Assembly: GCF_932276165.1 (NCBI RefSeq)
Contig: NC_063984.1
Location: 9,431,501-9,495,500, forward strand
Direction of reading: 5' to 3'
DNA from: Plutella xylostella
Taxonomy: Eukaryota; Arthropoda; Insecta; Lepidoptera; Plutellidae
Length of the DNA stretch: 64,000 bases
Positions 13,001-26,200 of this stretch are shown here, one piece after another. Numbering within the stretch: the first letter of the stretch is position 1; each line of letters begins with the position of its first letter. A model generated the notes under the pieces. The model did not search any database and was not told the DNA's origin. It saw only the letters and a list, made by a program, of their open reading frames with translations. The translations under genes and the position numbers were made by a program.

Positions 13001-14082
13001 GAAGACTGCACGTGCCCTGAGGGCTCGGATGCCTGCCTCGAGCCGTACTCTGGACAGGTATGCTGTGATAGCCCTGGCTAGTGGCCATATAGTGAACGTA
13101 GGGTTACTGTTAAGGATTACCATTGCAAAAACATACTATATAAGCAGAAAGGGGGTCACTTTCCAAAACTAGTAGAATATATTTTTTTTAGAATGACCCC
13201 CTGACTCGTCCCTATTGGACTTAGTAGATATACTTACCACTTTTGCAACACCCTGTATAGGGCTTCATAATTCCGCAAAAATCATAAAGAATGATCTTGT
13301 TAATTTCAGGTCTGTTCAGGAAACGGGGTGTGCAACTGCGGAAAATGTGAATGTTCCAACAAAGATGATGTCACTGACGGGTTTTGCAGCGTCAACCTGG
13401 CCGACAAGAAATGTAAGCAACTGGCAAAATATGTCGAATGCGTTTACAACAACACTAACAACGTTGAAGAGAAAGCCAAATGTCTCGAATACCAGCACTG
13501 GGCTACTGAGGAAAATACCATAATTGTGAACAAAACGGAGATAGAGAATAACACATGGCCTTTACACGCATGGTGCAGTTTACCCAGGGGTGAACATTTC
13601 ATTGTCTTCGGGCACAAGTTCATAGCCCCACAGTTGCACATTGTCATACAATCCGAGCTAGGGGAACCTGCGGGTACAGCTAATCTTTGGAGTAAGTATT
13701 ATGCGTTCGTTTCTTACTAGGCCGCTTTACACTAATTGTTCACCACACCAAAATACTTTTTTTTTTACTGAAACAGAAACTTTTTACATAATATGTTCGC
13801 TAATACTGTCAGATGTGTGATAATTACCAGCCCGTTTCCTAAAAAAAACATGTTATTCCAGTTGTGATCGGGTCTACAGTTGGGGTGATTCTGCTGATTG
13901 GCCTCATCACGACGGTGGTGGCCAAAGTGATGATCGACCGGCATGACGCCATGGAGTACCAGCGCTTCGTGGAGGACCTCAAGAACATGGGCATGGAGTC
14001 CGCTGAGCTGAACGCTTTGTACGAACCCGCCAAGACTGAAGTCAGGAACCCGAGGTATAGGATTTCATTCTATCAGCATTAA
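10069..14082 (+). CDS. Integrin beta subunit (divergent, beta-nu-like)
   Basis: Nine exons join with matching phases: 10069-10212, 10500-10912, 11010-11520, 11594-11925, 12022-12126, 12385-12416, 12888-13057, 13310-13691 and 13862-14082. They give 769 aa, the usual family length. In order: signal peptide (1-20), PSI cysteines, beta-I domain, hybrid domain, a cysteine-rich I-EGF stalk, beta-tail, one membrane helix and a short tail. The MIDAS reads D139-F-S141-Y-T143, with Thr where Ser is usual. SyMBS residues N223, D225, P227 and E228 are present. The two ADMIDAS aspartates that normally follow the MIDAS are Thr146 and Val147. The tail keeps HDxxE and the distal NPRY, but the proximal NPxY is NALY. 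It should pair with an alpha subunit at the cell surface in adhesion or haemocyte function. The low similarity in the stalk suggests an insect beta-nu or lepidopteran-specific lineage rather than beta-PS. Confidence 0.93.
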
Positions 14083-14111
14083 TAATATTTATATGTATGT
14101 AAAAGTAAGGA

Positions 14112-14117
14112 ATAAAA
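14112..14117 (+). terminator. Candidate poly(A) signal of the integrin gene
   Basis: An AATAAA hexamer lies about 30 bp after the integrin stop codon, before the convergent coiled-coil gene ends at 14280. Confidence 0.5.
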
Positions 14118-14279
14118 TAATAGATTTTTAAAGCTTTCTATTTTTTGACATCATAGGTACCTTTAATAATTTAGTCTGCACTGATATTGATAAACAAATA
14201 AATTAAACGAAAACAAAATAAATTAATAGTTACAAAACAAAATGGCGGTTAGCAAAATGAGCAATGTCTTTGATTTTGT

Positions 14280-17200
14280 TCACTTCTTCGAGTTCCGCGG
14301 TCGAGAGCGGTCGGGCGTGCTGCGCAGGCGTGTTGGTGGTTCATCGTTGTAGTTCCTTTTCTCCCGACGATCCTCCGTCACTCGCCCAGGAGTAGCCTGT
14401 GGAGCATCGTTACATGGTTCATTTAAGATACTCAAATTTTGTTAAGTAGGTACTAAGTTTATTATTAAAGTATGTGATGGGGGCACAATGGTGCTATGCA
14501 TCGCCACATTACAACTGCCTGCACTGTAAGTATTGGGTTATATCACAGCTCAGCCACATGAGCTGATTACAGATGAGGGACAGTTATATAACTGAAAACT
14601 TGTACTGTGACTTACTTTTGGTGCATCCATCTTTACTCGTTTCGGTCGTCGTTTATGGCCAGTGATTTTAAATAGGTCACCCGCTGAAAGACGTTCTTTA
14701 ATTCCTGGGGGGCCTGCTACCATGGAACAGTTGCAACTGAAATTGAATTAAATACTTAATACTTAACTATTATGTAAAGTTTGCTGATTGATTAGGTTTG
14801 CCTCAGGATTGGAGATCAACAAACTAACTTGCACTGTCATTGAAAATAAGTAAATTTCGACCAAGAAATGTATACCTATGTATAGTTTGTTACAAAAAAT
14901 TACACCAGTAAAACATTCAAGTAAGAAGGTATAAAGGAAGAATTACCGGACATCTCTATCTATGGTCGTAGCTCGAGCCGCCGGAGACACGGCGTTGGGG
15001 CCAGCAGTCGGTCTCTGGCCCTGCGCAGCACACGCCGCCTCACGCCTCATTTGAAGCAGGCGCGTCTCTTCCGCCACCTTGCGGTCCAGCTCAGCTACTG
15101 AGGATTAAAGGAAAGTAAAGAAAGAGTTGAAGCTTAGTAGCTGAATGAAGACTTCTCTGCTCTTTCGGACAGGCTTTTGTCCCGCATCGCAGTGATGGCT
15201 GATAATCATAATATATTTTTATTATGACATCACACAATACAGGGTGGGTCTTGAGTGGATGATTTGAATTGTTAATAAATCAGTAAATTTTATTAATTAT
15301 GTTTCTCTTACTTACTATGTTCATGGGCCAATCTTTGTTTGTTCATCACCTCTTTCCTGAGCATATCAATGCTTTTCTGCAGTGCTTCTTCCTTTGTGTA
15401 TTTAGATTTCCACATGCGACACACTTGCAGATGCAGAAATGATAGCTCGTGAAGGGTTAGCGACTGTTCAAAACATGAATTTATTATTGTTTTTTTCTAC
15501 TTTCTTGGATAGATAGATAAATAGAGTACTGTTTATTTGCACACCATCAAATTAATATTAAAACTTAGTTAGGGTACAAAAGGCAGTATTATTGCTTATA
15601 GCGATCTCTGCCGGACAACCTTTGGATGGATGGACTAAAAGAGACTACATCAAGCATTGTCCTTAATGAATGTCCTTTTATGTTTCATAATTTGCATTTG
15701 TTGTGGAGCCTATGGTATAGAATTAACAATGTACAACAAAACCCCGTACCTCAATATTGTCATTAATCAACTTGGTTCCCAAATTTTTAAGGTAAGTTTT
15801 CTCAACCATTTCGGATTGGACATGATGGAATATAGTTCGTATGGTGTCGGTGACGTCATCATCCACGGAGCAAGTGCAAGGCCCGTGGCTCGCGGATCGA
15901 GCGTCTAACGCCTGCAGTTCAGTCCTGTCGAGGGACACACAGTTACGTCGACTCGGTCTCTGTATGTTGACTGTCCCCTAAAAATAATTTCTTCATTAGA
16001 TAGGTACATATACAATCATATAATAAATAGATAAGTCAAGTTACTTATCCGTAGAGTGTACTGTTTTAGACTTGTCATAAAAGTTAAACAATCTGAGTGT
16101 CTTTTTATTTGAATTTATTTAAAAACTGGGTTCTAAAATAAATCATAAATTAGGAACCAATGAAATACTTACTACCTGTTTTAATAATATTTTGATTAAA
16201 AAGACACGCTAAGATTGTTTACCTTTCATGTCAGTATTAAAAAATTAAGCATCCGTAGTCGAGTTAGCTTCAGTGATCGTAATGATCATTGAAGCAACAC
16301 ATCATGGATTTCAAATGGTTAATTTCTGGGCGCTTCCATTCGGACGGCACGTTAAGGCGTGGGGTCCTGGGTCCGCGTGGAGGCCTAAAACATTTCATTC
16401 ATTGGAAGGTGACCCGTGCCTCAGTAGGGACATGATAGTTTGTGATGATGATAAAAAAATGCTGCATGAATAAGTAGTTTTGTGCTTGGGAGAAAAATTA
16501 CACACAATAATATATATTTTATCTGGTCTGTCCTACCTTTTCAAAACTGGTAATAGAGTTTTTCCCCAATTGATGCTTCAAAGTATCGTTTTCGACAGTG
16601 TCGGTTTTTTTCATAGCTTCAATACTCATCGACCGTAAAGTCTCGACTTCATTTTCATGAACATTAATAATGTCGTGCCGAGTCTTCGAACCTTGCATGT
16701 TCTTCACTCCTTCATTATGTTCATTCATAATCGATTTAGAGTGGTTATCGTACTTAGATTTTAAAAATTCCATATTATTCAAGGAAATTGTTTTATAATA
16801 TTCAAATGCTTTTGATAATCGTTTCAGTTCGCCTTCGTATTCAGAATCAATTTTAACCAACACACTCTTGTCTTCGGAAGTTTCTTTATTATTTCCTATA
16901 GAATTTATACTGCTCGAAATTATTTTATCAATATTTGAACTGATACTATCCGAAAACAAGTTATCAATACTTTTGTTTTTTGTTATAATCTTATACGAAT
17001 GTTCTGAATTATTTGCGTCTTTAAGTATAAATTGTAGTCCTAAATTATGTTGCACAGAATTCTCTTCTCGTGAAACAAGATGATCAGATGGAGCAAGATC
17101 AGCTAATGTTCTATCACTCGCTGGCAAAATGGCTAAATTAGTTGACAGATTTTTTGATGATTTATTTAAATCCAATTTGTTAGACATTGATGAATTATGT

Positions 17201-20200
17201 ATGTTTATATGGGGTAATTTTTTTTCAATTTCGGGGTCAATTATGTTTGTATATTTGTGATCACTTTTCTTCTTGTTGTAATGATGGTAATTTATATTGT
17301 TATCTTCTTTTTCTATTTCAATATCTTTTTCTGTACGTGATTCATAAATTGAATCTGGTATTACTATAACATTATTATTTATATTATATTCTGCAAGGTT
17401 ACTTGTATTGCTTTTAAAACTGATTTCACTATCTTTTCTGAATACGAATAAGTTTTCCTCGTTAGATGTACTTGGAGAGTACAGTGAATTAGCATCTTTA
17501 CGTTTCAAAACATTGTTTTTTTCAATCTCTCCTAGCGACTTGATATTATTTAAACCATGTTTATTTTGAACGACGTTAGGTATTATTCTATCATGAGATT
17601 GCAAATCACGTACTACATTTGAGTTTGTTACTTTGTTTTCTTTAAAATCATTTTCTGAAGGACTGTGTCTACTATTTATCCCACTCGTTTCTTCGCGAGA
17701 TGGAATAGAATGTTGCTCTAATAGTCCTGGGCTTAAGCGTTTGTATTTGTGGTCTAAATCAGGAACAAGCTGTGATGTTAGGATTTTTACTTCATTTTCT
17801 AAAGATGGAAGTTTTTGAGGTAATATTTTTTCCTCATCTAGACTTAACGTAGGTATGTTCGGCGTTTCCGGATACAGTTTAATAGGCTCTTCTTTAAAAT
17901 TATGAGTTTGAGTACTCATATCGGTAACGGTCTTAGAAATTTCTGTTGAGATATGAATTAAAGATTTGATTTGATTCATCTTTGATAATTCGTCTTGAAG
18001 AGTCGTAACTTCCGCAGATTTTTCTTTAAGTAAATTGCCAATTTCATTTATTTTTTTAATATTCTCATCGGATATGTTTTGAATCTGAACCTCCAGGCTT
18101 TTTATTTTAACTTGAGCATCGTCATATAAGTGTTGAAGATGATGTAGCTGTCCTTCCAATTCCTTAATATGCGCTTGGGATGATTTATTTATTTGTTCTA
18201 TAATAAACTTTTGGTTCAGTAATTCTACTTCTTTTTCCTGTAACAATTTTTTTCCTTGTGCTATTTCTGTATCAAGAGAATTTTTCAAGTCGACTATTTT
18301 ATTTTCCAATGTTAATCTATTTTTGATTGCCTCTTCTTTTTCATAATGTATTTTTTGTTTTTCTATTTCAAATATTCTCTGTGCCGCATCAGTTTTAGAC
18401 TGAAGTAATTTTGATGAAGATTGTACTGAAGTTAATTTTTGTTCTAAGCTCGATAGCTCAGACGTGCGTTTATCTAAAGCGTTTCGTATGTTGTTAATGC
18501 TTGCTATTATATCGTCAATCTGACATCTATTAGGAGATAATAAGGAATGTCCCGTGCATTTTAATTCCAACTCTTTCAGCCCTGTTACAATAATCTCTCT
18601 TTCATTAAGAAGAGTTTGAAATTGCATCGTGATTTGTTCTTGATCTTTCAAAGATTCATCTGATACCCTTCTTGAATGTGTTAGTTTATTTTCTAATAAG
18701 ACATGATTCTGTTTTAAATTGTCTAATTCCATTTTCATATTATGCGTTGCCTTCGAATCTGTAAAACAATAGGGAATATGAATTTGATACAAATAAACAT
18801 CAAATGTTATTTTTAATAGACGGTCGTATGGCGTACTAACCACTTAGTGGCCCTGACTGCTATGCCAAAGGTCTCGGGTTCGATTCCCGGCTGGGGCAAA
18901 TATTTGTTTAAAGACAGATATTTGTACTCGGGTCTTGGGTGTTGATATTTATATTTAGTAGGTATGTATCTATCTATGTATTTGTGTAGATATATCAGCT
19001 GTCCGATACCCATAACACAGGCTCTGCCTAGCTTGGGGTCGGATGGCCGTGTGTGAGATGTCCCCACATATTTATTTATAATAAACTTTGTTATTTCAAA
19101 ATTTTATCTCTATCAATATTTTAGGTTATAATTATTTTTGGGCGATAAATAATTCTCGAAAAGTACAAAAAAACTGCGGTACAGTGAAATCTTAAAAACG
19201 TGACGCATTTTATTAGAGCAAATGTAACGTAAAATGAGTGGATATATCAATCTCAGAATAATCTATGCCCGTAGAACAGAGCGTCGGTGAATCTTATTAT
19301 TCTGAGCCGTGAAACGTGACTATGACGTTACACAAAGTAGCACTTCTTGAGAAAGCCAGGTGCAGGTACTCACACCCCCACAGAAAATTGAATAGAATAT
19401 ACATTAAATTACTTTTTTGGGGTTATTTTTTTAAACTATAATAAAGCGATGTAAAACTATCGAATAATAATACAAAAAAATACATGCATGCATATTCTCT
19501 ATTGCCTTTAAAAAACAGATATCCTGGTTAAACTTAATATGTTACGTGGTTAACTTACGATGGGCTTCTATTTTTTTAACTGATAAGTCGGCTTTCTGTC
19601 TGTTGATATCTTGTGAGCTCTCACTTGCTTCTACAAGTTGTCCTAAATTGGTCAGAAGTTCTCTTACTTGGATATTCAAATCATTTATATGATTTTGTTG
19701 AAAAGCTATTGTATCATCTCTAGCTGAGATATCGTCCTTGAAGTCTAAAATTTTATTTTTCTGAAAAGAAGAAATAAGTACGTATAATATTATGATTGTA
19801 AAGGGTTTTCTATTATTTAGACTTATTTACTGAGACTTGTAAATGTGTATTACATACATATACTATAATCAGGTATTGATCGCACCCTGCCATATCATGC
19901 AATAATAACCACTTGATAATAATTATAATCAATTCAATCAAATGCAGTAATCTAGCCATGACATAGATATGTAAATAAAAGAGACTTACAGACTGGTCAA
20001 GTTCATCCAAGAGGCCATTTATCTTTTTATGTGTGTTAAGCCTTTCATTTTTCAAATATTCCAATTCTTTTTGTACACTCAAAAAATTATCTTGTGTAGT
20101 TTCAAACTGGATGAGCTGTAATATTTTCAATTAAATAATATACTGTAAAAGTTTTAATTGTTATAAAAGGAAGCTCATTTATAAAAATAGGCAGATTTAA

Positions 20201-23200
20201 AAAAAAATTGTTGGTAGCATTTAATCTGAAAATAATTGTACCTATGCGTTGCCCGTAAAAAAGTCAATGTTCAAAATTTATTGTAGAGATGAAGCTGTTT
20301 TTTCGTTTATAAATTTGATTACTATAGTATATTCTATAGACCATATTCCCTTCTGAGCCCTTTTACGACTGATGGAGAAAAGGATATATTGTGTTACGAT
20401 TTCAGTGATGGTTTCTACCATTCCTCTTGGTAATGCGAAATAGACCCTTAATCCACAAAAATGTATTAAATATACCCTTTTACGAGCAACGCGTTCAATT
20501 ACGTAATTTACCTGATTCCTACATGTAATCAAAGATTCTTCCAATATTTTTTTCTCGGCAAATAACTCATTACTATGCTGACGCAGAGTGTCTGCTTCTT
20601 GTGTAGCACAATTCAAATCCTGGATATGTGAAGCAATATCCAGTTGTAACCTGTTATTTTGTTCTTTAATTTCATCATTAGTCTGCTTTGCTTTCATCAG
20701 TTCTTCTTTGGTTTTTTCTGTTTCTGCCATCTGTTTCTGGATTTCATGATCCACTAAATTGAACTTTTCAACCATGGCGGAATTTTCGTCAATTAGAGAT
20801 TTTATGCGCTGTTGTGCCTTTTCTAAATCATTTTTTAAAAGGGTAGATTCGTTTGTATTACTTTCTACAATTTCATCTAAGCGGTTTTTTTGCTCAGTAT
20901 ATTTTTTGTTTATTGTTTCTAATTCATCTTCTAGATTCGGTACTCGATTAGCAATCAATTTCAAATTGTGGATTTCCTCTTTTGCAGAGAGAACTAAAGC
21001 TTCCGTGTCAATTAAATTTTGTTGCTTTTCTTTCTCTAAATTCTGATATAATTGTTTTACACTTTGTAATTCAATCTTTAATGCTTCGTTTTCTGTATGT
21101 TTTTTGACTAATTGTTCTTTTTCTGTTTGTAAATTATTTTCATGTGACATTTTTAAACTTTCCTGATCCTTTGACAGATTATCAAAATGGGATAATTGGT
21201 TTTCTATAATTTGTGTTTGTCTTTTAGCTGCTTCTAGTGAAGTATTTGAATATTTTTTTTCACTCATTAAATTATTTTTATCGTCAGATAGGCGTTTTAC
21301 TTCATTTTGATTTTTTTCTATAATATGTTCATATTGTTTTATTTCTTGTTTTAGTTCCATTATTTTGTAATCATGTTCTTCTTTCATTTTTTTCATACAT
21401 TCTTGTAATGTTATATTGTTGTCGTTTAAATGTTTATTTTCCTTTATAATTGCTTGTAATCGATTTTGAAGATCCTCGTACAAATCCTTTTTATTTTCTA
21501 TTTCTTCTAAATTACTGCAAATTTTGTAAAGTCTCGCATTGTCGGCTGCAGTAACCGCGAGATTATCTTTCAACTCCTGAATTTCGTTTGTTAACACATA
21601 TATTTGTTGATTTTTTTCCTCGTATTTTTTCAATTTATTAGCTAAATCTTGATTTTCTTGTTTTGCGGTTTGTAAAGAATTTTCAGACTCAGTTTTTGTT
21701 CTTTCAAGAGCAACGATACTATTGCTATGAGTTATTAATGTTTCTTGGAACTTAGCAAGAAGTTCTTTATTTTCAGCTCTTCTAGACTCATTTTCAGTTA
21801 TTAACTTATTGATTTCTAATGATTTATTTGTGATAATATTTCTTAAATTATCGGCAGCTAATTTTTTTTCATCTAGATCATCCGAAAGATTTCTATTATG
21901 TTCGATAAGATGGTTCATTTTTTGTTGCATTTTATCTAAATCACTTTCCAAATATTCATTGCGACAGAGAATTCTTTCATATGAACCTGAGTATGGAAAC
22001 AGATACGTTGATTATCCATTAAGTATATTCTATACCTACTTACAGTGCTCCAAAATTGATAATGCGCATAGAAATCTTTGACAGATCGGTTGTTTTCGAT
22101 TATGTGACACATGATATTGACTCCTATTTCTTTCGAACAAGCTGCAAAATGCAAGTGTTTTTTTAAGCCTCTTACGATTTAATGATTCGGGTGTGAAGAT
22201 CTGCATGTGCATTATTAATTTTGGACAAGTGTACTTTGATATTTCTTATATTATATTTTAAAATATTTTGAAAGTATAGTTTTATTTTACCTTTCCAATC
22301 CTCGATTTCATTTTTCAGTTCATTGATAAGATTGAGCTGATCATGGAATTGCTCTTGTATAGTTTCCTTTTCATAATTTTCAAGCTTACACTGCTCTTTT
22401 AATTGTTTGATTTCGTTTTGAAGGGTAATAGGATCGTGTAAAATTTGTGTTAGCTGAAAATATGTACTAAATTGATATCGATGCTAAATGGTATAAGGTT
22501 TATACCTACATTAGTAGTAGTAAACAGACGTATAACATATTTATACATATATAATAAGTATCTGTAAGTAGCTATAGATTAAGTTCAGTTACCTCATTAC
22601 CGCGGTCGCATTAACTTGTCATGTACTTAGCCTAGCCAAATTAAATAATACATAATTATTTGAATACAGTGCATTTTAAACAAATTTATATGTGAGTTAA
22701 ATTTACCAGCCTCTCACAAACAATAAAATTAATACAAGGTGCACATGTCACCTCGTGTTTTGTAAGGATGAACGTAATTTATATTTTTTTTCGTATTACT
22801 TACAGTAGATCTAATCTTACATTTTAGAAAGGATGATTTACTACATTTTGTTTCTACAAAGAAGCTAAAATACTGTTTTTATTACCTTATCACGCTCATG
22901 TTCCAATATGTTATCTATCTGAACTTTTAAGCACTTGATTTGTTCCTCTAAACACATAACTTTACATTCAGACTCCTTTAGCTTGCACTGCAATGCACTT
23001 GTTTCCTTTTCAAATGTTATTGACGTGTCGTTGAGCTTTTTCTCAAGAGCAATATTCTCATTTCTTAGTTCTGTTATAGTGTTAGTCTTCGTTTTATTCT
23101 TTTCACATTCAGCTTTCAGTTGCATTTCTAGGTTTTTTGTTTCATCATACAGTACATAATATTTTTCTTTAAGTTGATCAGTTTCATCTGAGCGGTTCTT

Positions 23201-26200
23201 GTAATATTCTTTCTCGTTCCACAACCCATTGTATTCTTTAAATTGCATTTTAATATTGTCCAGTTCAAATTCGAGCTCTTTGTAACGGGTACATCGTAAA
23301 AGTAAGCAAATCCTCTCGTGTTTTAAGTTTTCATAACATTGTATGAGATCTTCGTAATCTAATTGAAGCTGTTTTAAGCGAGCTAAGTTGTCAGAATCTA
23401 TACAACAGGATACTGGAGTATCATTTGGTTTTGTATAATTTTCAGAGTCCTTATATATGCTTTCAGTGCTGGATTTTATTAAAATGTCTTTAATGTCTTC
23501 ATTCTCCATTATATCCGCAACTAATTGAGCTCTTTGGTTTTCCATAGTAGAAGTTACAGGGTTCATTTCTGGTGCGGTCAGCGCCAATTCTACCCGTACA
23601 TTGTCATTTCGATTACAAGAACAGGTTATACTAGTTTCTTCCTTACATTCTGATGTACAAGGCGCAACCAATGCTAAACTGAATCGTTGTAATACTTTTA
23701 TTTTAAACATTATCTTCTCTTTTATATCTAGAAAACGTGCATCTTTTCCATCTGTCTGAAATATCAAACCTTATAAGTGTGATATTTTCATTTCAAATTA
23801 TTGAACTGTAAATCTAAGGTAAGTAAACATACTAGCAAATCGATATACTCCTTGTATTTTTCATGCTGGCATAAAATCCTTAGAATCTTCTCTAGTGCTA
23901 TGTAAATGTGCGCGTAGATGCAGTATGGCTCGCAAACGTCATTTTCCATGACCTAGGAAATGGTTTAAAAATTGTAAGTCCTTAAGTAGGTACTTAGGTA
24001 CTTTTCTTTCTTAAATGAATGCTATCAAGGTTCCGGGTACTTACAGCTAGAGTATTTTTCATAGCATTTAATTTTGCATCTTTAGTAATAATAGTCTGTT
24101 CCATTTCATTGATTCTTGGATCCTCTGCATCTAAGATGAACGTGTTGTTTCATATAAATTGATAAAAATAGTGAAAGTACTTAGTAATTAATTATGTTAA
24201 TGGTTTCTTGAAGTTACTCACTGTTCGATTAGTGAAAAGTAAAGGCGAATTCGTATAGTGCGGTTCATGTACCAGTAGGGGGTTATTGTCCCGCTCTATA
24301 CTTTTCATTAGTCAGTCAGTTTGGCCCGAAAACGGCGATGAATATGTCGCATGTGTTTATGTTTACCTAACTTCATACTCGTAATACCTACCTACATAAT
24401 AATTATGTAGTTACATCTTTACTTGTGCCGTAAATGAAGAACTTACGCGTGCTTACTGATACAGCGCAAGATTCGTTCTGACACGCTCGGCTCTCGCTCC
24501 CCTTGCCCAAAGACCACTGAAAGTTGCCAATTAGATATTTATCTTATCACTGTCCCATGTCCCATACAATGGGATGGGCCTAATAAGTAACATAAGTTGG
24601 TGCTTTAATAATAAGATCTATATTATTCTTCTTATTACAACAAAACAGACATACATATAGATAGAGTCACCTTTTATAGCATTCTGGTTATTGTAGATAG
24701 GTATTGTAGTATAATAAACTTAGAGATTCTTCCCAAGGGCAGATTATGGAATGGTACGGCGGATATAAGAGCAAATAAATGATATTTTATTTAGTTACGT
24801 CTGCTTTTACATAACTCCATTAAGTACTTAGTCCCATTAAATGAAATCATTCTGCTTATGTTGTAGGTTAGTACCTACTTACCAAACACTAAGGCAACTC
24901 TTGAGATTTTAAGTTTTGAAAAGAATGATTTATATACTTATGAATTATACTCACAGTATCATCCCCTCGAGACCTTGCTGACTGCAAAAAAAAAAAATAG
25001 TTAGGTACTTAATAGGTTAATCAGGTTATTATCTGAAGTTGCATCGTTTAATACCTACTTAATAATAATTTAAATTAATATTAGATAGAGTACTCTTTAT
25101 TTGTACACCAAGAAATGATTAACAATTTTACATAGACACTTAACTAGGGTACAAAAGGCGGTCTTATCGCTTATAGCGATCTCTTCCAGACAACCTTTGG
25201 ATGGATGGACTAGAGATATAAAAGGGGTACAGTGTACTTACTCAAGGAATATAGTATAATTTAAGTTATTATTATCTAACTACACACTAAATATAAGCAA
25301 AAAATAAATAAAAAATACACACAAGTACATACGCCTACTACATGTATTATAATACACAATTATATACAATATAATACATATATAAATATATACAAACACA
25401 TACATACATACATACATCATATACATACACATACATATCATACATATTATACCTACATACATGATTTTTAATACATATTTAATGATCTGATAACAGCTAA
25501 ACAGTTGATTTAAGGTAGTGTTCCTTCACCATTCTCTTAAAGGTTTCCAGAGTTGGTGCTTGTCGGATTTTTGAAGGAAGATCATTCCACAAAGTGATAG
25601 CGCGTACTGTGTAAGAAGCACTGAAGAATTTAGTGGTATTAGGAGGGATATTAAGGCGGAGATTGTGGGTAGAGCGCAGTGTCAGGTTGTGAGATTCACA
25701 ACGAAGCTGAAAGCGTTCTTTTAAGTAAGCGGGGTATGTTGGGTTAAACAGTATGGAATATAAAAGTGAAAGAATGTGGGCATTGCGACGAAGACGAATA
25801 GGGAGCCACTTGAGTTTCGCGCGAAAGTCGGAAACATGGTCATATTTGCGTAAGCCAAATATAAACCGTATAGAAAAATTTTGGAGTCGCTCAAGCTTAT
25901 TTAACTGCTCCTCAGTTAAATCTGGATAGCAAGAATCGGCATAATCTAAAATAAGATGAGAAAGCTCAATTTTGGTGGAAGTGGGCAAGAAATTCCGCAA
26001 TCTGCGAAGTGAACCTGCTGAAGCAAACATCTTTCTACTAACTACTTCCAGCTGCTTTTTCCATGTCATGGATCTGTCCAGATACACCCCCAAGTTTTTA
26101 ACTTCTTTACTCCACTCTATATGTACACCATCAAAAATAACTGGTGGAAGGGAATCGAAGTCAATCATGGAAATAAATCTAGGGCTGCCAAGAATGATCA

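Noticed and set aside
12884..13123. Open frames antisense to, or out of frame with, integrin exon 12888-13057
   Set aside because: They are caused by the GC-rich cysteine-coding exon; the sense frame is supported by splice phase and domain content.
24457..24516. Donor at 24456 for the coiled-coil exon starting at 24516
   Set aside because: It would put the next exon in a frame with an early stop; the donor after 24447 closes the phase.
25280..25462. Small Tyr- and Met-rich open frame
   Set aside because: It is a translation of the CATA microsatellite in a LINE tail.
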